Part shown: piece after piece, positions 11,401-22,209 of the stretch
How the letters are laid out: each line of letters begins with the position of its first letter
Numbering within the stretch: position 1 is the stretch's first letter
From: Gerris lacustris
Taxonomy: Eukaryota > Arthropoda > Insecta > Hemiptera > Gerridae
Length of the DNA: 64,000 bases
Assembly: GCA_951217055.1 (NCBI GenBank)
Contig: OX578283.1
Location: 67,040,475-67,104,474, forward strand
Direction of reading: 5' to 3'
Notes under the pieces: generated by a model
Databases searched by the model: none
Told to the model about the DNA's origin: nothing
Seen by the model: the letters and a program-made list of their open reading frames with translations, nothing else
Made by a program: the position numbers and the translations under genes

Positions 11401-12180
11401 AAATACGTGTGGTGTCACGGGACCTTACGCTTTCGTTAAACATAAATTATAAAATCACACTGCTAAGTATACGATGCTAACTACTTATACATGGCGGAGT
11501 TAGAAAAGAGACAAAATTATAAGTAACTAACTATTTGTACTTAGCGGAGTTAAGGCAAAATTAAATGAAAAGCGTTTTTATCATTGTAGCGAGAGTCAAA
11601 AAAAATCATAATGAGTTGATAGATAAAAAGGGAACAAGGTCTGTTCCCTCAGACTCCTCCTGCCAGACTCCATTTAAAATATACCACTTCACTGCACAAA
11701 AACTTTTGCTTGTATCAAGTTGAAATTTGACATGCCTGTTTCAATTGTACTTTAGACGAAGTGTATTTAGAATTATTAAAATCTTTACGTTTGAACGTAG
11801 ATATCGGTAAAACATCTGTTTTCTCTATTTAAAATGTGTAGGTTAGCTTTACTAGTTTTAACCATCTTTTACACTTCATAGCGGTGTCGATGATGGGTTT
11901 ACTAAAATAATTATTTAAGAATCATTTTTCCTTTCAAAAATTCCAATTTTACATTTAAAGCATGCGTTTACACGAGCGTTGTGCGGGATCGCTTGGGCGG
12001 ATAACGTTGTTTAAAAAACTCGTCCTGGGCATTGGTAAAATAAACATGCATACCAAATTCCAACGAAATCGGTCAACTTTTACTTAAGTTATCGTTATCG
12101 GTCGATTTCGTGACGGCCCTTTTTTTTGGATTCACTCCTGGGGCTCCAGACGCTGTAACGTGCCATAAGAAACTTCGTTC
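11401..12180 (+). repeat. Dispersed repeat, ~0.8-0.9 kb (related to 30427-31353)
   Basis: Starts 'atacgtgtggtgtcacggga', directly after the minisatellite, and ends near 'cgtgccataagaaacttcg'. The same ends occur in reverse at 31353 and 30427. Shared interior phrases include 'catggcggagttag', 'tgaaatttgacatgcctgtt' and 'cgaaatcggtcaacttttac'. Non-coding; superfamily not identified. Confidence 0.65.
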
Positions 12181-13566
12181 AAAAAATGTTCAGTGTATTT
12201 TCATAGTCAGAGAAAAAAGGGTTTAATGTTTAGTTTCTATTCAACATTATGGAAATTCTCGTAATATCTATAAATTTTTAACAACCATGGCTAATCCATA
12301 AAATAATGTTTTTTATCTGAATCAGACTTATTGTTACCCCAATGTTTTACATGCATTTAAAAGTAATGATTAAAATGTTAATAAGCTCAAGCTTCTAAAA
12401 GAACAATTCTGTTCTATCGCAGATATTATTTCACAAAGTATAACACAGTTAAAAAATAACTACTTTATCTGATACAGAGGTATTAAAAAAATTCACAATT
12501 AAGGTAGAGACTATAGAAGCAATACCTAATATCCACAACCTGATATAACATTATGCACTCTACCTACTATAAAAAATATTAGTTGTGTAAAAAATAACAG
12601 TCGTGACATTCTTCCCTCTGCCCCAAGAATTTATTGTTCACCTAGCCCACCCCCTGTCCTAGATTAAAATTAAATAAAGTTAAATTTATTTACCAAAGTG
12701 TACCATAATTAAAATTCAATTAGTATTAAATACAGCCACTCTACTTTCATTTAGCTTTTTTTTCAAAGGTATCCATGTAAATTACTTTTTGTCGTAAAGA
12801 TAATAATTAGCTTTTTTTTATGTTCAGTTTTTGTAGCTTTTTTTTAAACATGAAGAATGAAATGCTAATGACCCTAGGCTTTTATCTTTTCTTTTACATA
12901 GCTTATTTTTGAGCGCCGTAATTAATTCAAGAATATATGTATAAAATGTATAAACTTTTTTTTCTTTTAGATACATAACGTCCATTTCCTTGACTTTATG
13001 TTGAAAAGAAAATGTTTAATACATTAAAAAAGATGAGTTAAGTTTATTCATTACATATTCACAAGCGTACATATTAAGTGTAATAAATATATACATAAAA
13101 TTAAGTTTATGTATAAAGTAAAAGTATATACTTCTTCATTAACAGCTTGGGTTTCACGACAAAGGCAGCACCTGCGTGATTGCATCATCCCGACAAAGGA
13201 TCACCCCGAGTACTGGGACACCCAGGTACCGGAAACCCAAGCTGTTTATGACGAATCTACCCGCGGAAGCCTACGGACCAAGTTATATACTTCCTACATA
13301 TTATTAGGGAAGTAAGCTTTCCTTTATTAAAACGTCTGTGAAAAACGTTTTATGTGATTTAATTAAATATTGAGCGTTTCTTTTATACTTGTAGTTTGGT
13401 GCACGTGGTTTTATTATCTAGATGTAGCCTCGTGGCTCGTGCAAAGTAAACCAACTGAACTACTAAATCCCGTTTGTCCAAACTTCAGTCTGGATAAAAG
13501 CGTGTTTATTTTTACTCTTAAGTAATTGAAGATAGCATAGGATCGAAATAGTTATTTATGTCACTA
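12181..13566. other. Unassigned stretch with a 15 bp inverted repeat
   Basis: Mostly AT-rich with no gene. A local GC-rich island (about 13140-13290) is bracketed by a perfect 15 bp inverted repeat, AACAGCTTGGGTTTC at 13141-13155 and its complement at 13232-13246. These could close a 76-base loop. The open frame 13109-13315 across it has no recognisable domain. Confidence 0.4.
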
Positions 13567-14355
13567 GGCAGCAAAATGGAATTTTGCTGACAAGTTTTTT
13601 AAGTTTTAGTTCCGAGACGAAGGCGAGGATTGACTTAACAAATTTACTGCTGAGGCGAAGCCGAGGCAGGAAATTTACTATTTTGCTGACGAGGCGAAGC
13701 CGTGTCAGGAATGTTTCCTTTGCTGCATAGTTACAAAAAATATTTTATCTACTAACGGCAGAAAAATTATCCTAAAGATTTTAGTACCTGATTTAGAGGG
13801 CAATAAACTTTCCTTGTATAATGTTGCAATATTTGCAATTTCGGGTGGCGTGTTATCAAACAAGTCTTCAACGTCTTGCACAACATTATCATCCATATAT
13901 TTATCAAAATAATAACAGAAAACTATTAAATTATCTTTTTTTGATAGATAAAAGATTTAAAGCAATGAAAGTTGTAAAAATCAAATTGATAACTCGAAAG
14001 GTTGAGTAAGTGTAAAGACTCGAAAGTTAAAACAAAACAATCAGTGTTGCCACTTTTTTTTATTAACAGCTGTTTTTTATCTCCATTTTTTAAAAATAAT
14101 CAAAAAACATATAAATATTTAGCAGAATATTACGCTTAAATATACAAAAAAGTACAATGTGGGAGAGTTCATAACCTGACATGTGGTAACTTTTTCTTAA
14201 AATTTGGCAGCCTGTTTGTTATTTTGCTGACACTTTGAACTTTTGCTGACACTTTGATATTTTTCTGCGTGTTTTTTTGACTTGTTACAAAAGAATCAAG
14301 AAAAATTACATTTTGCAGATTTAAAACAGTACAACAATGCCTAATTTTGCTGCCG
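13567..14355. repeat. Possible mobile element with GCAGCAAAAT ends
   Basis: Left end 'ggcagcaaaatggaattttg' and right end (complement) 'ggcagcaaaattag' are inverted, about 790 bp apart. Near the left are repeated 'gaggcgaagccg' blocks that form stem-loops (about 13655 and 13690). On the right are two 'ttttgctgacactttga' copies (14222-14262). It carries the small exon-like frame at 13788-13896. The class is uncertain; a Crypton-type remnant is a guess. Confidence 0.35.
13788..13896 (-). pseudogene. Short exon-like reading frame, possibly tyrosine-recombinase element N-terminus
   Basis: About 36 codons starting with ATG: an acidic N-terminus (MDDNVVQDVEDLFDN) followed by a segment ending LLPSKSG. 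The frame runs into CAG|GTAC on the minus strand, a plausible splice donor; beyond it the frame decays. A motif of the type 'LLPSKS' followed by a helix is common at the start of the core-binding region of Crypton and other DUF3504-like tyrosine recombinases, but nothing catalytic is present here. Composition looks more coding-like than neighbouring frames. Low confidence in function. Confidence 0.3.
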
Positions 14356-16510
14356 TGAGTAGATAAATAAATTTTAAATTTTTAAATTGTTAAACTTTGC
14401 CAAATTGGCAACACTGTTTTCTTTGGAAACGGTTGCAGAACCCCCTTGTGATGCAACTCATTGAATTCCATCTTGCAACTTTTTGGTTAAATTTGTGGGC
14501 GCAGGACCGTGCAACTGCAACCAAACAGTTGCACAACTGAAAATTAAAGCTAGCTCTTAGTCTATACATTTATAGAAATGTTGTACAAGGATAAATCATA
14601 ACCGATTTATACATGCGAGTGAATTCAGGTTATTTATTTTGTATTTTATAGTTTTACCAATAATCTTATATCTTTTTAGTGTTTCTCGAATACATTACTA
14701 GTTTTGAGAAGTAGGAGACTAACAACATTCAAAAAACTTAAAGAAACTATGAACGCATCAAAAATAGACAATATACGACATCCGAATATAGTTTTCAAAT
14801 TTATGTTGAAACGACTCTGGTTTGTGGCAGGAAAGGAGGGGGATGTTCTATACTTCGGAGTAAGTAACACGACGGTACAGAATAAACATAAAGTTTGAGG
14901 GTAGATAATAGAAAAAGATAGGATTTCGGTAGAATCGTAAGTTATATCAGTTATGCACTCCCTTTCTTGCCAGCATGTAAATATCAAATTTTACGAGATT
15001 ACGACCCCCGTAGTACGAGTTAGTACTCTGATCCCGTAAATTTTTACTCGTAATAAAATAAGGATTTTTATGGAACTTGGTGATTGCCTGTGCAATCACG
15101 AGCCGCAGTTTTTCGCGTTTTATCCCTGAGGAATTCAATCTTCAGGAAATATATTTTAAATTATCTACTTTCTTTATGTAAGAGGGGAAAAAATTCGAGC
15201 AGCTGACTGAGTAAGATAAATATTTAACACATAATGAAATGTGGTTGTCTTTGAGGTTTTGAGTCGTAAACCTAAGATAGCTAAAACCAGTTGTAATATA
15301 ATAATTCATTGTTCCTTCGTCCTCTTTTCTGTCAAGATGAAAATTGTTTCTTTGTACATCTTTCTACGTGTTCATGCTGCCTAAGTCTGCAATATCATAT
15401 ATACAATACTATGTGAAATATACTCGTATTGTATATTACACTAGCTTTCACCCCGCGCTCCGCGCGGGGCTCATGCTAGGTATTAGTGGCTATGTTTCCT
15501 ATAATCATGTAGGCCTAGAAATTAAATTAAATTCCTAAATAGTTTTGGTTTCCAAAGCCTTCTAGGAATAAAATCAGGACTATATTACACATTATTAATT
15601 CCATTACTAAGAATATAATACTCTCCAAATCGTAGTTTGGAGTCTATCTGTACATTTAAAAAATAGCCAATGGAAACTAAGTAATATAGTAATAAAAAAA
15701 CAATGCTATACAAATATAATAAATAAGAAAATAATAAATAATAAATAAGAAAATAAAATATAATATATAAGAAAATAAAAAAGATAAAACCAATTAGACT
15801 GGGAAGTCATTGAACAATCATCAACCATGATGGTGCATTAATTTAATTATACCAGCCTCTTCTCTCAATTTGGCTGTTGCACCAGTAAATATTCAATAAT
15901 TCTAGTTCTGGGAAAAATTAATAAAATAATAAATACTCGATTTAAAGAGCATTAAAGTGAGGTGTAAGCGCCTTAATCAGAAATTAAATCGGTCAACATT
16001 TGCGGACGCCATAAGTCCTCATAGTCAAATATATTTTTAAAAAAAATCAATTTTAGCTTATTTAAGGTGAACCGATGGAGTTACGACAAAAAATCATACG
16101 ACCAAAGTTGTAGATCTTTTAAAATCTTTAAAAGGGGTTTATTTACGGTGGGTCAAACAATTAAAAAAAAAAAAAAAAAAAAATACATTTTATTTTATTA
16201 AATTGTTAATAACTTTGGTTCTACTTAATATTTTTTGATGAAACCAAGCCTACAAATTGTGCAACATGTTTGCGCTCATCACTGAAAAAAAAATTAATCG
16301 ATATCGCTTAGCCAGTTTTTTTACTATAAAGTTTGTCTGGGGCGACAGACATACACACATACACGAAAAAAGTTAAGGCCGGATTCAGTTTTTATAGAAT
16401 GTATAAAATGAAAAAGTATCCAGCAAATTTTCACTTCTGACCAGTGTACAGACAAAACTTTAATTTTATATAATATGTATAAATCAAATATTATAATAAA
16501 CTATGTGATT
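14356..16510. other. Unassigned stretch
   Basis: No gene supported. At 15440-15482 a GC-rich stem (CCCGCGC TCC GCGCGGG) follows 'ctagctttca', a pattern often seen at ends of dispersed insect repeats. 15700-15790 is a simple (ATAAA)-rich run. An A20 tract lies at 16164-16183. Frames at 14676-15138 and 15344-15538 have no recognisable features. Confidence 0.4.
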
Positions 16511-16683
16511 TGCTTCCGAGGTTACGAAAGGTAAAGGAAGCTATGTGATCGGTCTGTCTCCGATTTCAAACATTCCAAGGCAGAAATCCGTTCCAGACAT
16601 CTGGGAACATTGTTGGTTCCATGTCTGTCGCTCAATTTTTCGAACCAACACATCTTAAAAACTAGTCGTCCGATTTTATTGAA
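16511..16683 (+). repeat. Family E fragment (left part)
   Basis: Matches the first ~170 bp of family E, from 'gcttccgaggttac' through 'ttccatgtctgtcg' to 'cgtccgattttattgaaat', then stops. A truncated copy. Confidence 0.7.
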
Positions 16684-17965
16684 ATATGGAATGAAATATT
16701 TATAAATAAAAAAAGCTTTCTATTAGAGAATTTTAACCCCATACTAATGGTAATTGGATGGCTGATATTACTAAACCTTCATCGATTCGACTAACATATG
16801 CAGAAAATATATTAATTGGGTTGAAACTACACTTTTATAAAGAGAAAACTATTAAGAACTTATCATTAAATCTTTATTGAGATATACAAACATTTGATGA
16901 CAAATAACTTAGTAGGAACATCAAAAGAATCTGAACTTGAGTGAACATTAATGCACCAGGTCCCATGGCCCAGGCCAAAAGCCCTAAGCCCTTTGCTAAG
17001 TGCTCCAGGCCCCAGATTATCGACCATTGGTCTCTGGCCCAAGGCCAATTACCCTATGCCCATTGCCCCTTACCCCTAGGCCTATTGCCCCTTACCCCAG
17101 GCCCATTTTCCCACGCTATATAGGTTCATTCGACGACCAATTAATTCCCTACGTTTATTACTAAACATTAGTCGAATCGACGAAGTAGCTTTGACGGGAA
17201 TTTGCCAGAAAACGAGTGTATGCTCAAAAGGACTACTACCGCTACACTAGCAGGTGTGTTACTAACCAGTGCAAGCACTGCAGAAGGATGGGGTACCCAT
17301 CACCATCGCATACGAGCTTAAAAGGTTAAGGTTCAAACTGTGCTCGACAAGTCGATTCGACTACCATTAGCATTCCAGGGTTAAGGATAAATGCCCAGAA
17401 ATTATGTTTTTTGCGAATATCTCGAAAACAAAGCTGTTCCGGATCCATGTTTATAGGAACTTTTTTGTTCAGCGTCAAATTTCCTATAAGAGCACGAGCA
17501 GTTTCGTGCAGGGAAAATATTTTTGCTTTTGTACAAGAATTGGTTGAGATCATCCTGTCCGAATAATTTCACGCCTGATAACATTCAATCCCCCATAATT
17601 CAAAAACTAGTCGGTTGATCTTAAACTTCAATTATACGATTCAAAAGTTTATGAAAAGTAGAAGTTTTTCCAGAATTTATCACACTTCTGACATCCCTTG
17701 ATTAAGAGAACAAAGCACCGATAAAATTCACCATTTTGAATGTATAGATGACTTTATTTAAATTCAGCGGAAGTTAATAACATTTTCCCGGAGAAAATTT
17801 AAGACAGGATTTTTAAAATTGGCTAGTATTTTAGCCTTAGTGTTACCTAATTTTTGTATTTTAAAATTATTATTTGACGGTTCTCAAGACTAAATCTCAA
17901 GACTAAAGCCGAGTAGATTATCAATTAGCTATATTAATTTAATATTAAATTAATTTTTTCCGTGG
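16684..17965. other. Unassigned stretch with a degenerate C-rich minisatellite
   Basis: 16955-17108 holds an irregular array of short units built on 'ggcccattgccccttaccc', visibly decayed. Short frames on both strands (16866-17123) come from that array. The rest shows no gene. Frames at 17326-17584 have no known domain. Confidence 0.45.
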
Positions 17966-18464
17966 TAGGCTGTGAAATAGTAACTTTAGAGCCTAAAAGA
18001 CATAGCTAAAATCCATTTTTTCATTACGTGGACTTAAAAAATCTTTTCATTACTCCTAGCTGTAAAGAAAAAATCTTTTACGTCCTAGGAACTAAAAGAT
18101 GTTTTATGTACGGCGGGTAGTTGTCAAAACTTCCGTTAGTACCGCTGCAGTCTTTGTAGAAATGCTTCTAGTACGATTAAAATCCGCTAGATGTCAATGC
18201 GTTTTATTTATCTTTTCTTATAGTGTAACCTTTTTTTAAGGTTTCTTTTTTTAAGTCTTAAGTATGTACTAATATTTGTTATTATTATATATTGATTAGT
18301 GATTAATATTTAATATTTTTTCATTGTCTGCTACCTCGGAAAAAATAGCATATGCTACGTGACTGTGAAGTGTTTTTTCTTTACCTTGGCAATATTTACT
18401 GTCTCGCTTCGCTCGACAGTAAATGTAAATGCCGCGGTAAAGAAAAAACTCACTTCACAGCCTA
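17966..18464 (-). mobile_element. Non-autonomous element family D, copy 1
   Basis: About 500 bp with short inverted ends TAGGCTGTGAA (left) and its complement at the right (ends 18464). The interior includes an A/T-rich hairpin-prone segment ('gtaaagaaaaaatctttta') and a palindrome ending in 'tttactgtctcgcttcgctc'. If the first TA is the target, the ends are GGCTGTGAA with TA duplication. Other copies: 22210-22707 (opposite), 47755-48192 (opposite), 55682-56160 (same). Non-coding. Confidence 0.7.
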
Positions 18465-19668
18465 GTAACATAATATACTATTATTATTGAGTTATTGAAT
18501 ACATAAAAATCAATGTTTGATAAAAAAAAATAATTCTGTCGATATTTTGTAAATTAAATACTAAGATTGAACGGCTTACTAAAGATATAAAAAGTACAAG
18601 ATAAAAATAAGTTACGATTTAATAATCCTGCGTTCTAAAGCTTTTTCTAAATCAATACAATCTTTAAAATAAATCGGTGTTAGACTTTACAATTAGCATT
18701 TACAATATCGTGTAAAAAAAAGAAATAAAAATAAATTTCACTAAAATTGAAAATTACAGAGTGTCAAAAAGATTATTTCAAGGCGATTGAACTTAAGGGT
18801 GAGGGTGCCAAAAAAGATTTTCAGTTCTTTTCTCTGTCAAAAGAAAACTGGTGAAATGACAGAGACTGTCAAGGAACGAGAGCTTATTGGTCATTAGCAA
18901 AGGGCCGCGTTCCCTTCTGAAAAGAGACAAATCATAAAAGGGACGTCATCTTTTCGCTTACCTTAATCCCTTCCTTTTTCCTTTTAATTAATGTCTTTCT
19001 AGAAGGAGATTTCCACGAGGAATGTAATCAAAAGGACTGGAAAACCTTGGGAAATTCCTTGGAATTTCCACTCCCCTCACTTTTCCACCCTCTTTTTTTA
19101 ACAATCTCCCTTGACGTTCGACAAACAAACAAAATATCGTGGAATTAATTAGTTGAACAAAGTTATTAAGGGTTTCTATGTCTCTTTAAATTTGTCGGAC
19201 TATGGGAGGTGACGGATTAAAGTAGTTTTTAGGAGAGATTAATGATTCTATTTCATTCATTTATTGATGTTTCAATTGAATATAATTGTATTTGTATATT
19301 TTAAATCAAATTATAATTATCATTAACTACGGGAGACATACAGAGAATGTATTTGTATTAGTTGTAACGAAATTTTAAATATTTTTGACGCTGCACCCTT
19401 TTTTTGGTAGAATTGATTGGCACTTCTTTAGATTGTTACTCCCCTTATAAAATAACACAGGGGAGTAACAAGCAATAAAGAAAGTGGACGGAATGTTCTT
19501 CTTTAGACTCCCCTTATAAAAACAGTAGTGTGATATTCCTTTGTCCCAAAGTACATTGGCAAGCATCCCTTTGTCTTAATAGTTATTTAGTCCTAGTAAT
19601 TTAATATTCTAAAAAAAACTTAGGGGAGTAACAATCTAAAGATGTACCAATTGAATTATGACAGTATG
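18465..19668. other. Unassigned stretch with repeat fragments
   Basis: 19290-19350 is a fragment of the tRNA-bearing MITE ('aaatcaaattataattatca', 'actacgggaga'). 19420-19640 is a repeat built from inverted 'tagattgttactcccc' blocks; related copies lie at 57690-57830 and about 60310. No gene. Confidence 0.45.
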
Positions 19669-19760
19669 ACAATATTATTTATTTTAATCAATTTTTGATG
19701 GATTTTTAAGGTGTAATTAAAATAAAAAACTAGTAGATTTCCATTTCTTTAATTTGTGAG

Positions 19761-19794
19761 ACGTTTCGACCCTCTAAGGTCATCTTCCCATCAC
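19761..19794 (-). other. Hammerhead-like motif, degraded (left arm)
   Basis: Minus-strand order: GGGAAGA where CUGANGA is expected, one unpaired T, stem GACC(T)/GGGTC, then GAAACGTC. The first two core bases are wrong, so it should not cleave. It is the mirror of the copy in the right arm. Confidence 0.35.
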
Positions 19795-20314
19795 ATCATT
19801 TTTTTTCATAAATTTGCGTGTAGCCACATTGAATTTTTAATTACTTGTTTTTATCGTTAAAATTAAAATTATTTTTCTCCATAAGAGTCGTCAATACAAA
19901 TACATAAAAAAAAACTTGACTAATTAAAAATTTCATTCATAATTACACTTAATAACACTATTACATTAAATAAAATTGAATTTCAAGTCTTTATAATAAT
20001 AAATACAATATACATGAAGTTAAAATAATATATCTTTCGTAAGAAATAATATATCTTTTTTAAGAAAGATATATTATTTTAACTTCATGTATATTGTATT
20101 TATTATTATAAAGACTTGAAATTCAATTTTATTTAATGTAATAGTGTTATTAAGTGTAATTATGAATGAAATTTTTAATTAGTCAAGTTTTTTTTTTATG
20201 TATTTGTATTGACGACTCTTATGGAGAAAAATAATTTTAATTTTAACGATAAAAACAAGTAATTAAAAATTCAATGTGGCTACACGCAAATTTATGAAAA
20301 AAAAATGATGTGAT

Positions 20315-20348
20315 GGGAAGATGACCTTAGAGGGTCGAAACGTCTCAC
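20315..20348 (+). other. Hammerhead-like motif, degraded (right arm)
   Basis: Same motif as in the left arm, plus strand. The retained GAAACGTC and stem II point to common ancestry with the Penelope pLTR motifs rather than chance. Confidence 0.35.
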
Positions 20349-20862
20349 AAATTAAAGAAATGGAAATCTACTAGTTTTTTATTTTAATTACACCTTAAAA
20401 ATCCATCAAAAATTGATTAAAATATACAATTAAAAAAGGTGTTTACTATTTTTTACAACGTTTGTTGAAGAAAAAAATATATATATAACAATATTATTTA
20501 TTAATTCTATCTTGTAAGATATTCTTGTACTTTAAGTAGTTAAAAATTCAGGTGAGCACTTATTTTGGTTGTAAAGAAATTAACCATTAGGTTTATTTCT
20601 TTATCTACGAAATATAAACATTGTATCTCTGTTTAGATGCGTAGAAAGTGATTCTTTACGTACTTGTATTCATTGCGTATGCGCATTTGATAATTCTTCT
20701 TTTTTTTCGCCCTTGTGTGGTAAAAAAGAAGAATTCTTCATCTTAACGCACGATTAGCGAGTTTGTTTACATTTAACAAAACTAATTTGCAGTTTGTTTA
20801 ATTAAAGCAACTGTTTATATCGAGTTTTTATTAGCTACGGGAAACAGACAGTGAAAAATACA

Positions 20863-20936
20863 CTCCTGTGCCGGGATTTGAACCACGGGCCTCTATATTT
20901 CCAGTATAGCGCTCTTCCATCTAAGCTACGCAGGAG
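20863..20936 (-). tRNA. tRNA-like sequence (pseudo), anticodon loop GGA
   Basis: Minus-strand cloverleaf. An acceptor-like stem (TCCTGCG against CACAGGA, one mismatch), a D-arm with a good A-box (TAGCTTAGATGG), a perfect 5 bp anticodon stem CTATA/TATAG around CTGGAAA, and a B-box-like GGTTCAAATCC. The anticodon would read GGA (Ser), but the long variable arm expected of tRNA-Ser is absent. The T-stem has mismatches that are shared by the other copies. Best seen as a tRNA-derived module carried by mobile DNA, not a working tRNA gene. Confidence 0.5.
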
Positions 20937-21210
20937 AATGATTTTTCACTACCGTAATCGATAACTAGTCCCGAATCCAAGCTTTCAATATTCATATACA
21001 TTTAGACAGTCAATATTTATGACATTAGAACTAAACCAGAATTAACGCTTATAATTATAAAGTACTCAATTAGTACCAGTACCTTGTACAATCAATTCGA
21101 AATTCAATTTTTTAAGTTTTTGGTAGTTTTCATACTACGGAAAGTTAAATTTTAATTAAAATCAAATTATAATTATTATTAACTACGGGAAACAGACAGT
21201 GAAAAATACA

Positions 21211-21284
21211 CTCCTGTGCCGGGATTTGAACCACGGGCCTCTATATTTCCAGTATAGCGCTCTTCCATCTAAGCTACGCAGGAG
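21211..21284 (-). tRNA. tRNA-like sequence (pseudo), second copy
   Basis: Identical over the whole cloverleaf to 20863-20936, as is the flanking sequence for about 35 bp on each side. The two therefore arose by recent duplication. Confidence 0.5.
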
Positions 21285-21616
21285 AATGATTTTTCACTAC
21301 CGTAATCGATAACTAGTCCCGAATCCAAGCTTTTAATAATAATTATAATAATTATAGTCTACTATTATAATATAATAGTTAATAATAATTATAATTTGAT
21401 TTAAATTAAAATTTAACTTTCCGTAGTATGAAAACTACCAAAAACTTAAAAAATTGAATATCGAGTTTTTAGTGAAAAACACTAAGTGATTTATGTCATT
21501 ATGATGAAAATGAGGAGAATAATACGGCTCCCGAAATAATTAATTCGGCACAAACTAATGAATTAATGTCATCTTCATCAAAAGAGAAATACGAACTTAT
21601 ATGCAGAAAGTTTATT

Positions 21617-21757
21617 ATAGTACATTACGCGTCGAGTGCGGAAAGTAGCATTTTGCATGTGAGTGTGGAGTTTGCACCCGAGTGACAGCGAGGGTAGTAA
21701 AACCACACGAGCAATGCAAAATGCCGTTTTCGCACGAGTTGCATACCGTACTTTATC
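21617..21757 (-). repeat. Element family C
   Basis: About 140 bp with imperfect inverted ends: 'tagtacattacgcgtcgagt' at one end and a related 'agtacggtacgcaactcg' at the other, both leading to 'gcattttgca'. It abuts family B here and at 32386, so B and C may be parts of one element. A third copy is at 22757-22907. Confidence 0.6.
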
Positions 21758-22190
21758 TACGATTGTTAGATTTAAATAATAAATACAGAAAACAATAAAC
21801 TTGCTGTATGTAAGTTCGTATCTCTTCTCTTGATAAAGATGGCATTAATCTTGAGTTGTATTTTTTGCTGAATTAATTATTTCTGGAGGAGTATTATTCT
21901 CTACATTTTCGTCAAAGCCACTTGATTCATTCATTGTTTTTCACTAAAAACTCGATATAAACCGTTACTTTAATAAAAGAATAGCAAATTAGTTTTGTAT
22001 AATGTAAACAAACTCGCTAATCGTGCGTAAAGCTGAAGAATTCCTCTTCTTTACGGCGCTAGCGCGGTAAAGAAGAGGAATCCTTCAGAACTATGAGACG
22101 CGCATGCGCAATGAATACAAGTACGTAAATAATCACTTTCTACGCATCTAAACAGAGATATAATGTTTATATTTCGTATCAATCGTAGAT
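21758..22190 (-). mobile_element. Element family B, minus-strand copy
   Basis: About 430 bp, bounded by 'tatctacgattg' at both sides in inverted orientation. It contains a strong hairpin ('gaattcctcttctttac' against its complement, about 22039-22090). Non-coding. Together with 20601-21600 it forms an inverted pair. Confidence 0.7.
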
Positions 22191-22209
22191 AATAGTATAT
22201 TATGTTACA

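Larger units (their letters stand above)
19669..20502. mobile_element. ~800 bp near-perfect palindrome with 15 bp target duplication
   Basis: Arms of 359 and 361 bp (19680-20038 and 20064-20424) are inverted copies, with only a few differences visible, around a 25-base centre. A 15 bp direct repeat, ACAATATTATTTATT, flanks it (19669-19683 and 20488-20502). A 63 bp AT-rich tail lies between the right arm and the right repeat. Each arm contains a motif resembling a hammerhead core: stem GACC/GGTC, then GAAACGTC. Two inverted terminal repeats and a long target duplication fit a Penelope-like or similar retroelement that lost its body (inference). Confidence 0.65.
20831..21457. mobile_element. 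tRNA-bearing palindromic element inserted in family B
   Basis: A ~627 bp insertion flanked by a perfect 14 bp duplication, ATATCGAGTTTTTA (20817-20830 and 21458-21471). An uninterrupted family B copy (near 32172) shows the site once. It contains two copies of a ~148 bp segment holding a tRNA-like sequence (20863-20936 and 21211-21284). The right-hand part (21102-21457) is bounded by inverted ends of about 85 bp ('tttggtagttttcatactac' and complement). Other members: 2066-2240, 24021-24210, 27200-27392. Confidence 0.75.
20601..21600 (+). mobile_element. Element family B, copy split by a tRNA-bearing insertion
   Basis: The left part (20601-20830) matches 31934-32165 ('cgtagaaagtgattctttac', 'cacgattagcgagtttgttt'). 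After the insertion the copy resumes at 21472 with 'gtgaaaaacactaag' and decays by about 21600. Intact copies lie at 31934-32385 (plus) and 21758-22190 (minus). Confidence 0.65.

Noticed and set aside
11177..11452. Open frames with a repeated LLAVGCYYP-like peptide
   Set aside because: By-product of a 30 bp minisatellite; two overlapping frames are open at once, which argues against coding.
20863..20936. Functional tRNA-Ser(GGA)
   Set aside because: The long variable arm of tRNA-Ser is absent, the T-stem is mismatched in all copies, and every copy lies inside mobile DNA.
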